A stretch of 64,000 nt of DNA, taken from assembly GCA_026545225.1 (NCBI GenBank), contig CM048845.1, positions 14,758,501 through 14,822,500 of the forward strand, read 5' to 3'. Every line of letters begins with the position of its first letter. Position 1 is the first letter of the stretch. This DNA comes from Cornus controversa. Taxonomy: Eukaryota; Streptophyta; Magnoliopsida; Cornales; Cornaceae. This document shows positions 23,162 through 33,836 of the stretch, in pieces. The notes under the pieces were generated by a model. It ran no database searches and had not been told where the DNA came from. It saw only the letters and a list, made by a program, of their open reading frames with translations. A program made the position numbers and the translations under genes.

Positions 23162-23240
23162 TGCAGAATGCACTTCCTCATACGCATTTCGCATTATTGT
23201 AAAATCTTTAATGTTTATATCATATGGTACATCAATAACA
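23162..23240 (-). pseudogene. Upstream partner exon of the unidentified captured gene
   Basis: The minus-strand frame encodes INIKDFTIMRNAYEEVHSA, ending at a donor-like gtaagc in phase 0. It can join directly to the exon at 22869-23075, with an intron of 86 bases. The upstream limit is uncertain, because stops appear further upstream. Confidence 0.4.
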
Positions 23241-25614
23241 TAAAAATTTCAGATAACTCCACATCAAACTTGTGGAGAAGCAAAATGTGTCTCTACTTGA
23301 GATTGGGTGATGCAGCAACTAAATTGTCATTCTCAGCTCCCACCCATAACTTATAGGCCACCACAACACCTCTGAACTTTAAGCTAGAAAGTAATTTTTC
23401 CGATGAGAATTCATAGATTAATCAAAGTTGTTAACAAATGAAATTATTGTGAAAGAAAATTAACTTGTGACAGATTACATATTGATTTTCACACCATATA
23501 GGATCCTGTTTTGAGATCATGCATGCCATTCTCTTTGAAAGGAAAAGGAAGCTTTACCACAAGGTTTCCTCTATACGAGGACGGTAAAACATGTCTCATT
23601 GAAAGCTTCTCGCATTGCTTAGTCAGTCTAGATTTTGAAGACGAAAATTTTTTTATATACAAAAGGCGCAGGCAAGTAGGTTAAGACTTCCAGATTTCAC
23701 CCAAAAAAGTTTACATGCCAGACACCCTGGAAAAAAGCCAATGAAGCTACCTACATTAGATGAAGCTCCCCAAGTCACATGTCCAATAACATGAGGTATA
23801 TAGAATGTGTTGAACTTATACAACAGACAGTCCCAAGCACTTGGGATTGGCTACACAGATACTACTTATCATTCAACTTGATCAGGTACCATATTTTCAG
23901 GCAAACCATAGACCATCATGTCTTCTCCTGCTGTCTCAACCCAACTTCCTTTAAGCCTTCCTCTTGTCCCTATAGGTCCTTGCACTTTATAAACCAATAG
24001 TGGTCCTTCTTGTAATCAGTCCTCGGTCTTCACTGTACTTACTAAACCATCTTAAATGAGTCTCGTGGTCTCAAATGGAGCCATTACCTTCTCACAAATA
24101 GAATCTTTCACGTACCTACTTGTATGACTTCATCCATTTCATCATCCTCCTACTTTTTCTTTTTTTGTCAATGATAGTGGAGAGGACCTCTTAGTACCCC
24201 ATAATCCACCACCGGGCACATGCAGTCCCCCATCCCACATGCACCAGGCAATTACCGGGAAAATTCCCAGGGGTAGTCATTTTATAAACATATTCTAACT
24301 ATCCACCATCATGTACTGTAAAGCATGACTGAACACGTAGCTATTGATACAACTTTAGAGCACGCACTTCAATTTGAGATTAAGATTGTTTTACATTTCC
24401 TTTTTGTATCTGTATTAATTGACATTATATTATCATATTCAGTATATATACACAAAATCACTAAACACCTAGGACCGCTTTCAATATAAAAAATTTACCA
24501 GTGGAGATTGTGAAGTATTCGAACCCACTAAACAGCAATATATTCTCTTGAGTTCCAATTATATATGACTGGTTGCTCCAAATTGTTCTCATTCTATAGT
24601 CTTCGGCTACTGGGTTTTGCTTATTGGGTCATTTCCGATCAAATATGGGTTTCTTCGAGTCAAAACAGGTTCGTCGACAATTCTGTCCTACATCAATAAA
24701 AGTTCACACTAAAGATTGAGGGTTGTGCTGCATGGATGGGAACTCGGTACCAGTTTTGACATGATTACTGACATTATATGTCTCTTTCATATAAAAAAAG
24801 TCCAACTACCTAAAACTTCCTATTATGCTGTTTTCCTTATATTATACAATAATATGCTAGTGATCATGACCAGATGTGAGTGTCAGAGGCACGTGGATTG
24901 TAAGCATGTAAAAGTAAAAAGAAATCTTAACTCAACACTTCATTTTTTATTCAGTTACTTTTTAGGAGACCTATTGAATATTTTTTAGTAAAAAGAAATC
25001 TTAACCCATGCATTTATATTTATCAAGTTATTTTTTCTTTAAAAAAATATATGGATGTATCATAGTAGGTCAAAACTTCATTTTTTGTCACTAACTCTAA
25101 AGAACGTTTACTGCAGGGGACGCATTCAGTATTTCATTTCATTATATATTGATATTTTTTGTGCCTTCTCTGTTGTACTTGCTCCATTGACCCTCTCTCT
25201 TTAAATCCCAGGATAATGAACCAGCGCAACAGTAGCAATGACAGTAGCAGTAACAATAGCCTTCTCTCCTGTTGTACTTGCTCCATTTTGCTTCGATTGC
25301 CTCTCGGTCTTCAAGTTCAGTGTTTTGCTTAAGTTCATTTGTAGCTAGAATGTCTTTTAAATGTTCACTGTATACTTTGTTAATAGTTGTAATTTTAAGC
25401 ATGCTGAATGTGCTAGCTTGGATGCAAATTAGATATTTGATAAGCACATACTTTTGGGTTGAGATGAAATTAATTCAAACTATGTTTTTGGGTTGACTTT
25501 CATTTGAATGTTTTAGCTTCGGATGCAAATTGGATGTTGGTATTGTATGGCATCACAGGTTTTTGGATTGGTTTCACAGGTTTTTGGAATGAGGTATCAG
25601 AAAAACGAATTTTC
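23241..25614. other. CACTA interior, no recognised gene
   Basis: No protein family is recognised. It contains the right arm of the 26-bp inverted repeat (about 24351-24376), and a 30-base stretch including tgttgtacttgctccatt is repeated at about 25171 and 25271. Confidence 0.45.
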
Positions 25615-25635
25615 AAAAAAAAAAAAAAAAAGACC

Positions 25636-26085
25636 TTTTAAGGCGGGCCAAGTCCGCCCTTAATAATTAGATTCTAAGGCGGATAAGCCCGCCCTTAATA
25701 ATTAGATTCTAAGGCGGGCAAAGCCCGCCCTAAATATCTTAGTTTTTAAGGCGGGCCAATGCTGCCCTTAATATTATTTTTTACGGCAAGCATAGGCTGT
25801 CCTAAATAATTAAGATTCTAAGGCAACCGCGGACCGCCCTAAATAATTACATTTTTATGGCATGTATTGACCGCCTTGAATAATGAAACTTTTAAGACAC
25901 TCCATAAGCGCCTTGAAAAAGTTTTTTAAAGGCGTTTTCGAAATTATTAAAGGCAGTTTTTGAATGCCGTTAAAAAGTTTCCGCATGCCTTTAAAAAAAT
26001 TTCGTAATCATAACACCTTAATAGAGGGCAGGCCATTGAGCGCCGTAAAAAGTCATTTAAGGCAGTTCTGGCCCGTCGTAAAAGA
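25636..26085. repeat. CACTA right subterminal hairpin repeats (aaggcgggc type)
   Basis: About ten units spaced about 45 bases, each a short inverted pair such as AAGGCGGGC..GCCCGCCCT, separated by taataattagattct-like spacers. The units decay towards 26000. A poly-A run precedes them (about 25616-25631). The sequence differs from the left-end units (ACGACGGGCC), although the last unit (GGCCCGTCGTAAAAG) resembles them. Confidence 0.85.
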
Positions 26086-26102
26086 CTAATTTTCTTGTAG
26101 TG
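26071..26102 (-). repeat. CACTA right terminal inverted repeat
   Basis: It ends TTTTCTTGTAGTG, followed by the TAG target duplication at 26103-26105. The reverse complement aligns with 15839-15870 with a few mismatches. Confidence 0.9.
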
Positions 26103-28025
26103 TAGGGCGTACAAATCCCTTGTTTAGTAGCTCTTGTAATTGGTCCTTCAACTCTTTCAACTCAGTCGGTGTCATTCGGTACGGTACCATAGAAATGGGC
26201 GCGATACCTGAAGCAATATCTATCACAAACTTCACTTCTCGTTTTGGAGGCAACTGTGTCAATTCTCCCGAAAATACATCCATAAACTCACACACTACAT
26301 GAGGAAGCTCTCCAAGTGTCTCATCATCACCATCAAGAAGTAGGCTCGCCAAGAAATACCCAAGCCCTTTTCGATCACTAGAACCAAGTGGAGACAAGTA
26401 GAAGTCATCCCGCTCTCCCACAAAACAAATTCTAACACTTTCTGGCGTATGCAAGGTCACTCTTCCCCTGTAACAATTAATGTTGGCTCTATAGGTCGAT
26501 AGCCAATCCATATCCAAGATCACGTCAAAGCTAGTCATATCGAGAAGGATGAAATCAAACACTAATCGGTGTCCTGATATCTCGATCTCGCAAGATCGGC
26601 ATACTCTAGTCAAAGTCACCCTACCCCCAACTAGCGTATCAACGGACAAGGTCGAACCTAAAGATGACACCTCCAATCCCAAAGCACAAACAAATGCACA
26701 TGAAATGAATGAATGCGATGGGAAATGAATGAATGCGATGCATCCGAGTCCACTAAAATCCTAGCCCACGAATTAGATACAAGAAATATACCTCGAACTA
26801 CTGACGGTCCTGTCGAGGTCTCTGATGGGATAAGAGTAAAGGCACGGCCCTGTGCTCTCTGGCCCTGTTGTCCCATACCCTGATATCCAGACTGCTGACT
26901 AGGAGCACTAGACGCAACTCTTCTAGTCGGCGCCCGCGAGCTCTGAGCTGAAGGCACTGTCTGTGGTGGTGGCAATGCCCTGGAACCTGACTGTGAAGCA
27001 GTAGACTGTGCAAGACGCTGCTGTGAACTCATACCACCCTTCTTTTGTGGACAATCCCAGCTCATATGCCCCAACTGATGACAATTGAAGCACCTCTTCT
27101 CTGCCACTAAAGGAACTTGTCCTTGTGTACACTCAGCCATTCTGTGTCCTGGCTTCTGACAATTGTAACAAACTATTCTAGATCGAAAGGATCCAGAAGG
27201 TATAGCCACAAAAGTCACAGATTGAGTTTGTGGCCCTTGTGAGGATGACTCACCATTCTTTCGCTTCTTCTTAGCACGGTTATCCGCAAGAGATCCCGTG
27301 GCCCTTGCTTGGTTCTATGCTTCCCTAATCCTTTGGTTATCATTACCAAACTCTTCGGCTACCAATGCCCTCTCCACCACTGCTGCATAGTTGGTCAGAC
27401 CTAGAAGTCCAACCCTATCTCGCAAATACGGTCGTAGGCCCCAAATAAACTGCTTAACTTTCAACCCTTCTGTTGGAATTATTTCCTTGGCAAACCGAGC
27501 CAAAGATGTGAATTTAGTCTCGTATTCTATCACCGTCATGTTGCCCTGAGTCAGGTTGAGGAATTCTCTCATCATATTATCCCTTACTGTCACTGGGAAG
27601 TACTTCTCAAGGAAGAGTACTTGAAATGTGTCCCAATCCATAACATCGGTGTCATGGTAATCACTGATGAACTTCCACCAACGACTAGCCTCGTCTACTA
27701 AATAGTGCGTGGCCACTTTCACCCTCAATTCTTCCTTTATTTCAAGCACGGTGAGAAGCTTGATAATCTGATCTAACCAATTCTCTACTACCATGGGATC
27801 GGATCCCCCAGAATAGGTTGGTGGATTGTGTTTCTTAAAGTGTCCCAGTGTCGTTATCATTCGGCTAGGAGGAGCCGCTCTTAGTGGAGCTTGTGTCTCC
27901 TCTTGAGTTTCCCGCTGTGTCTCCTTCGCAATTTGGCGCATGGTAGTGACCATGTCGCGTATGAATTGCTCCCCTCCAATAGGGACCACTTCCGGTGTCA
28001 CTTCACGAGCTCTTCTTGGTGGCAT
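26103..28025 (-). pseudogene. Gag, protease and RT start of gypsy element 2
   Basis: Gag starts at 28025 (MPPRRAREV) and runs 236 codons to a TAG at about 27315, where element 1 and the continuing frame suggest glutamine. It then continues open through two CCHC knuckles (CYNCQKPGHRMAEC and CFNCHQLGHMSWDC, about 27170-27050). The protease motif reads VDSDASHSF, so the glycine after the catalytic aspartate-serine is aspartate. Just after it, a duplicated gaatgaatgcgatg segment (26705-26740) shifts the frame. The frame then resumes through the linker to the RT start, ending at the CACTA site in KGFVRP. Confidence 0.88.
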
Positions 28026-28250
28026 CCTTCTGTATAGATGGCAAGAAGATACTTAAAAATTCAAAACATGAATGTCATGTCCAATTCACTTCATGCATAC
28101 TCAACATACTTATATACTTCATAAGTAGCATATCATATCAAACAAATAAGCACATAAAAAAATTTCATGCAATATGCACTTAATCTACTCTTCACAATTC
28201 CATATGTGATCCAACCATTTCCCGTCGTCCCTAGGTATTACGACCAAACG

Positions 28251-28264
28251 CTCTGATACCAAGT
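28251..28264 (-). other. Primer-binding site of gypsy element 2
   Basis: The minus strand reads ACTTGGTATCAGAG directly after the LTR end GGGGCGTGACA, the same initiator-tRNA type site as in element 1. Confidence 0.9.
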
Positions 28265-30240
28265 TGTCACGCCCCGGTTTCCAACCCCCGGTTAGGAGCG
28301 AGGGAAACGGGGGTGAATCCGTAATTTCACCTCAAGTTCCAACACCTTAATCTCATTATAATCTATTCTATTGCGGAAGCATTCTATATGCACACCCTTC
28401 AAGTGGCATTAGATCATCAATGGCCCTTGCAATTGATTTTCACCTTTGGTTCCATACGTATAAACCACTAAGTTCTGGACCTCAACTTTTTACAAAGATG
28501 GAATCTGATTATGAAATCTACACCATTGGATAGAGCTTTCAAAAATACTCAAGTTAAAAAAAAATCACACTCAATTCCGATTTAAAACGAATAAATTATA
28601 TCGAAACGAAGTTTGGACAAATTTTGAACCTTGCTATGAATAGTAATCTCGATCAATCGAGATTGGCATCTCAATCAATCGAGATTCGTCTCGATTAATC
28701 GAGATTTTGACCCCCATCAATCGAAAAAAACACCCTCTTGGTATCTTGGACCTGCATTATTTCGATTAATCGAAGTTGGGACTTCAATTAATCGAAATAA
28801 AGCTTGAAAATTCATAAAATCTCGCAACCATTTCGATTAATCGAAATGCATTGCCCAGAAGATCCCAAACACCTATACAAGATCAAATTGAACCCAAATC
28901 TCAACCAAACCACCTTAGATCATTCATATCTCATATAAATCATCTACCATTGATATTAAATCATACTCACACATCAACCTATACATTTGAATCTCAAATC
29001 TTGCATAATCATAGAAAACTCATCATAAGTTCACCATGCACATAAAATTCAAGTGAACCAAACCATCCTCATTTTTTTCAAAGGTGATCTTCATTAACCC
29101 AACCATACAATCTAACTTATACATTGAGATCCTGCAACCATGATTCCAACATAAATCCACAACTCTAAACATTCATATCCACGAAATTAAGATACAAGAG
29201 ACAAAAGAATACATTCATCCATTTAAATTCTGAATCCATACATAATCCATGGAACCATACATATAAGAATTCAAATGGCCCTTTTTGCATACATTCAACA
29301 AGTCTCAATCGAAGGAAGCCATTATACATACATTTCTCAAAAAATCACTTTCCTACAAGTGTGGCACTTACATTTGGATTTCACATACATAAGAAGATAC
29401 AAATGTAAAGGTAACACCACAACCATTGTCTACATGCCACGAGCTGGCATGGACATTTATCCACATCTCAAAAGAGCAAAAGTCCAAAAATAAGCTCAAC
29501 ATATTCATAGAGCTAATCATGCTTCGTCTTCCATTGGCGTCTTATCTGAAAATGTTTTGTATAAAGGGGTGAGCATTTCAACGGCTCAGTAGAAATGATC
29601 CACCCATCCCCACTCTAACCTGTAAGCCATGCATGAATGCACATGCTCATGCATTTTTTTTACCCAAACATCCACATTTTTCAAATCATGCATGATGTTT
29701 CACATAAAGTGCAAATACATATATATATATATCAAATTGGACAAGTCACAACTTATATATATATAACTCACACCAAATCAATTCAAAGGGGGCTTTCTCA
29801 TCACTCCAATAGTAAGGGTCTCTTCGACACTCAAACTCTGCTTGTGCTTTATCGGTTTACTAACCCAAATGGAGCACCTCCTCTTGGCCAAGTTTTGGGT
29901 CTTTCACCCTAGGGGCTTTCCCCTTATCTTAATTTCACATTCATACCCCAAAATCATCATATAGTGCATATAATCACGTCAATGCACATAGTCACAAATG
30001 CATGTATTTTTTCTCAAATCAATGCATTTTCCTTCCAACTCGAGATTGTCACAATGCTATCACACTCACATCATGAAAATCACTATGCTCATGGATTTTG
30101 CTAGAAAATCATATTTTTCATGTTTTCATTAAACAAACACATTTTTCACCAAAAGCATTATAGTCACATTTGCACATACATACCATGCATAAGCCCTAAC
30201 TAACATGTTGGACACTTATGCATGCATAAATCACCATGGT

Positions 30241-30277
<37 letters not shown>

Positions 30278-30999
30278 GACCTAGGTTCAAGAAATCAAAA
30301 GTTATCTCTTATGATATTTAAAAAGGGACCACAAGATCAAAGTAGAAGTGAGTCTAGCACCCCTACCTCAAATTAGAAGAGCTTCCAATTGATTTCCCCC
30401 AATCTCTCAAAATCCAACTTCCTCCGAAATAATTTTGAATCAATCAATCTCGAGCCCTTGATGCGTAGATCGTTTCTTTCTTCTTCGGTGAAATCAAAAT
30501 CTCACTATAAGGCCCCCAAATCTAGTGAAGAAGAGGATGAGATGAAGCTTGTACGTATATATGTATATATATCTCTCTCTCGGCTGCTGGGATGAAAATT
30601 GAGAGAAGAGCTGATCTCTCTTAGTATTTATAGCTAAGTAACCTACTCTTAATTACTAGTTTGCCATCACCGTTTTGCAAAACCTTTTCGGGCTCATTTT
30701 CGGAGTTTCGTAACTCAGATTGACACGAAATCAACTCCGTTGCGCGTCAAATATTTTATTTAAGCTATCCCCCAATTTTGAAGTCATTTCGACACTTTAA
30801 AATTTTTTGGGCCCACTAGGCCTGCACCCCTAGGTTGACCAAACTCAAAAAAGTTAACTTTTGCCAAAAATTTCCAAAACTTTCCAAAACCCTATTCCAA
30901 CCCTCTAAACATGTTTTCCGCATTCAAAACATGTTAAACATCATTTAAAATGCACTTAAAGCCTCCAAAGCACGGCCAAATTTGGGCATGGTCTCTACA
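28265..30999 (-). repeat. 5' LTR of gypsy element 2 (2735 bp)
   Basis: On the minus strand it starts TGTAGAGACCATGCCC and ends ACCGGGGCGTGACA, so it has TG..CA ends. Beyond its start at 31000 the module B flank resumes (ggtagccttgttcagctcaa, compare 7657). It contains an array of palindromes with TCGATTAATCGA (28647-28849), TA microsatellites (about 29718-29762 and 30242-30272) and a CT-rich region near 30570. The open frames inside are short. Confidence 0.88.
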
Positions 31000-31650
31000 G
31001 GTAGCCTTGTTCAGCTCAAATCTCCTTCACAATTTTATCAAATCTTATTTCTTTGAAGCACTGAATAGTTTTATCAAATCGTCCATGAAGTTGCCAAGTT
31101 AGGTTTGGAACCCATGGAGCTACTACTTATTCTAGCCATCCTATCAATGACATTACCCATAGTGCTTTTCCAATACAAACTGCTAGTACCAACGGCCGTT
31201 GTGGCCGCGTGGTACTTCCTGACCTTTTCATAGGAACGGTCCAGGGTTTGACTCTCCTCCACATGGAAGCTTCTCAATCCCAATAGAAAATGAAACTAAA
31301 CAATTAAAATTCAATTTCTAATCTTTGCCAATCAGGGCCAGCCAAAAATGACATGAGGCAAAAACCCTAAGGTGAACTTTTTTATTGTTAATACATTAAT
31401 ATGAGTTACTACCTATGATTTTTATTCAAATCATTCTTGTCATTTTTTATTAATATGAGTTTAGCATGTGGAAATTTACGTACATTAGGCATTCACGCCA
31501 TAAGAGAAGCATTTACGTGATTTGGCCTTTGGCTTACGTCCACCATACAAGACAGACAAAGAATTTCATTATATAAATATATGAAATTTAGATTTTATTA
31601 TAATTTTGGATGGTCTTTCTGGGAAGATGATGTTCCAGCCTACTAAATTG
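31000..31650. repeat. Module B downstream block after gypsy element 2
   Basis: 31000-31080 matches 7657-7740. 31450-31650 matches 52440-52625, including ggcctttggc and agattttattataattttgg. The middle contains an insertion with a tRNA-like segment (31190-31275). Confidence 0.75.
31190..31330 (+). mobile_element. Possible tRNA-derived SINE fragment
   Basis: tgtggccgcgtggta (31200-31214) resembles a polymerase III A box, and gggtttgactctc (about 31244-31256) resembles a B box, at tRNA-like spacing. It is absent from the same position in modules A and C. No clear tail or target duplication was found. Confidence 0.35.
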
Positions 31651-32404
31651 TTGATACAAAAATTGCTTAGCATTTTTGACCAAGTCAATATCTCATACGT
31701 ACCAAAAAAAAAAAAAAGCTCTCTTGAGATAAGAAAAAAATCTCCTATTTATATAAGTCATCTTTGAGTCCTTTTCAAACTAAAATTTCCTTTTTCACAA
31801 TTTTCTTTTTTCCAAGCGAATTAGTTTCCTTATAGGATCTGGATACCTTATTGGGCCGAATAAATTATCTCCCTTTGTGGGCTTTGGTTATGGATCGAGC
31901 TTGGATTTGTGTACTCTTATCTGATAACAATAGGCCAACTTAAAAGTCCAGACAATTAATGGGTCACTGATGGGCCTAATTTCTTGTTGGATTTTTTCCC
32001 CTACACTTTGTCCCCAATTCCTTTAAGTGTGCAGTTGTTCAACTAGAGAGAATTTTAGAGCCGATGGTTCAAATTCCTCCTTATATGTGAAGGACCACAT
32101 TAGACGACGCTCGGGTAAGAAATCGTCAACTCCATTTATGCTTAGTCATCATTTCAATTTATCTCTGGATACTAACCTTTTCATATTTCAACATTTCCTT
32201 TTCATACTCACCTTAGTCTACTCTGCACTTTTTGGTGTCTAATTCATTCTCACAAGTTAGTTAATCCTCTCTTCTCAGATTTAAATATCTTCTTGTGACT
32301 TCATCTTTCCTTCTTTTTAGTATGTCTCTGAGCAATAATGATCGTACCCTAACTGATAATCAAGAGATTATGAATGAAATTTGCTTTTACACTTTCTGAA
32401 GTTC
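31651..32404. other. Unassigned repeat-like sequence left of the copia element
   Basis: No gene is recognised. It carries the unit gatcgtaccctaactgataatca (32340-32365), which recurs at 39911 and 39996. This suggests it belongs, with 39875-40350, to one older transposon that the copia element split. Confidence 0.4.
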
Positions 32405-32409
32405 CTCTC

Positions 32410-33745
32410 TGTGACGTATATTTTGTAATTGACAATCTTCGGTGTCAAAACCAATCATGATCAAGTTGTATTCGTTGAGTTATATTTCTATCATTGATCA
32501 TGTAATTAAAGTCTCAGAGTGAGCATGAAGTTCTACACTAACTATGCAAAGGTTCGTCAGAGAATGAAGCTTGAATCTTCTGAAAAATTCATCAAAGGTC
32601 AACACAAGGACTCGATCGTTTAAAGTTTTGAGATGGTTCCGAATGCATGTGGATATCGTTGATCACATATGAAAGTCATGTAATCCAGGTAAAGTGGTGT
32701 GAACACATATATTTTAAACCGGGAGGCTCTAACTTTGAAAAAAGGAACTTTTTAGCAAAATAGTGAGAATTTCAAGGTTGGACTGGTCCAGGGTTTAGTT
32801 GGACTAGTCCATGAGGTCTCGGTACCTCACAATGAGGTGTCCACAAAGTTGGACCGCTCTATGTTGGCTACTCTGCGGGAGTTGACCTCTTTTGTCCTGT
32901 TTCGACCCGAATTGGACCCAAAACTTTCTGAAATCGTGGGGACTTGTTTCCTATTGGATTTTAACTAGTTTTTTAAGGAAAATTAGGGTTTTAATCTTTA
33001 TAAAAATTTCATATGATTTCTCTCTCATTACGCTTTCAATATACATCAAATTAAATATTTTTAGAGAGAGAAAGTATTGAGATATTTTTTTAACAGAGAA
33101 TTTTTTTCTCAAATTCTTTATTTATATTTTTGAGAGCGCACACATATTTACTGAGTGATTTAGGGTGTTCTCTATTTATTTGATCAACTGTTCGAAGACT
33201 GCATTGAAAATTTTTTCGTGATCAAGTTACTGGATTGGTTTCTTCTACAACTGTTCGTTGGTGAGGAAGAAAAAGAAGATCGGGTTACGAAGGGAACAAA
33301 ATATTTGCTGAGTGTTCGTGTTCTTCCAGTTACCCTTCTGAAAAGATTTTGATGTTAGCTTGAAATCTGCAGCAGTTGGACGAGATAGCCGCAATTGTAA
33401 GCTTGAGATGTTCCGCATCAGAATTTTTATCAGAGTGGAGTGGGTGTGAGTCTATGATAGATTCTATTGTCTTTACTTCGACGATAGTGGTGGCTTCTCC
33501 GGGGTTACAAAGCCTTATCCGTTGTTTTTTTTTTCGATCTGGATTTTCCACATATATCTGGTGCATTCGTATTACTTTACTTTACTCTACTTTGTTTTAT
33601 TTACTTGCTTTGTGTGATTACTTTAATTTTGAATTGGACTTAAAATTGAATAATTTGAAAAATTAAGCAATAAGTGAGTAAACCTAATCACCCCCCTTTA
33701 AGTTTTAATTACTTTTGCAACTGCTTCCGCACCGCGCAACTCACA
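32410..33745 (+). repeat. 5' LTR of the copia-type element
   Basis: It starts TGTGACGTATATTTTG and ends GCGCAACTCACA. It differs from the 3' LTR by many transitions and by the loss of about 20 bases in the accggtcca region. Confidence 0.93.
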
Positions 33746-33747
33746 AT

Positions 33748-33759
33748 TGGTATCAAAGC
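33748..33759 (+). other. Primer-binding site of the copia-type element
   Basis: TGGTATCAAAGC, two bases after the LTR end, is a variant of the initiator methionine tRNA site. Confidence 0.82.
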
Positions 33760-33836
33760 AGTGTTCTCTAATTTGTGAGTAGTTTCTTGCGAAATATTTT
33801 TTAAAATCAAAATTTATTTTTTTTTCAAAAATCATT

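Larger units (their letters stand above)
15839..26102. mobile_element. CACTA (EnSpm-like) transposon, non-autonomous, 10,264 bp, carrying host gene fragments
   Basis: Ends are CACTACAACAAA (15839) and TTTTCTTGTAGTG (to 26102). The terminal repeats are imperfect over about 32 bases, continuing with CTTTTA and CGAC(A/G)GGC. TAG duplications flank it. Both subterminal zones consist of short hairpin units. No transposase with a TNP2-like domain is visible in any frame. Instead, gene pieces with splice-like borders lie inside: SMXL4/5-like, eS10, probable MED14, and an unidentified pair. This resembles Pack-type CACTA elements that move host exons. Confidence 0.9.
13835..30999 (-). mobile_element. 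Ty3/gypsy (Tekay-type) retrotransposon, element 2, split by a CACTA element
   Basis: Read on the minus strand: a 5' LTR (30999-28265), primer-binding site (28264-28251), gag (from 28025), zinc knuckles, protease and the start of RT (to 26103), then the CACTA insertion (26102-15839), then RT, RNase H and integrase (15838-13835). The integrase core, the chromodomain region and the whole 3' LTR are cut off at 13835, together with about 380 bases of module B. Stops are few, so it is younger than element 1. It is inactive. Confidence 0.9.
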
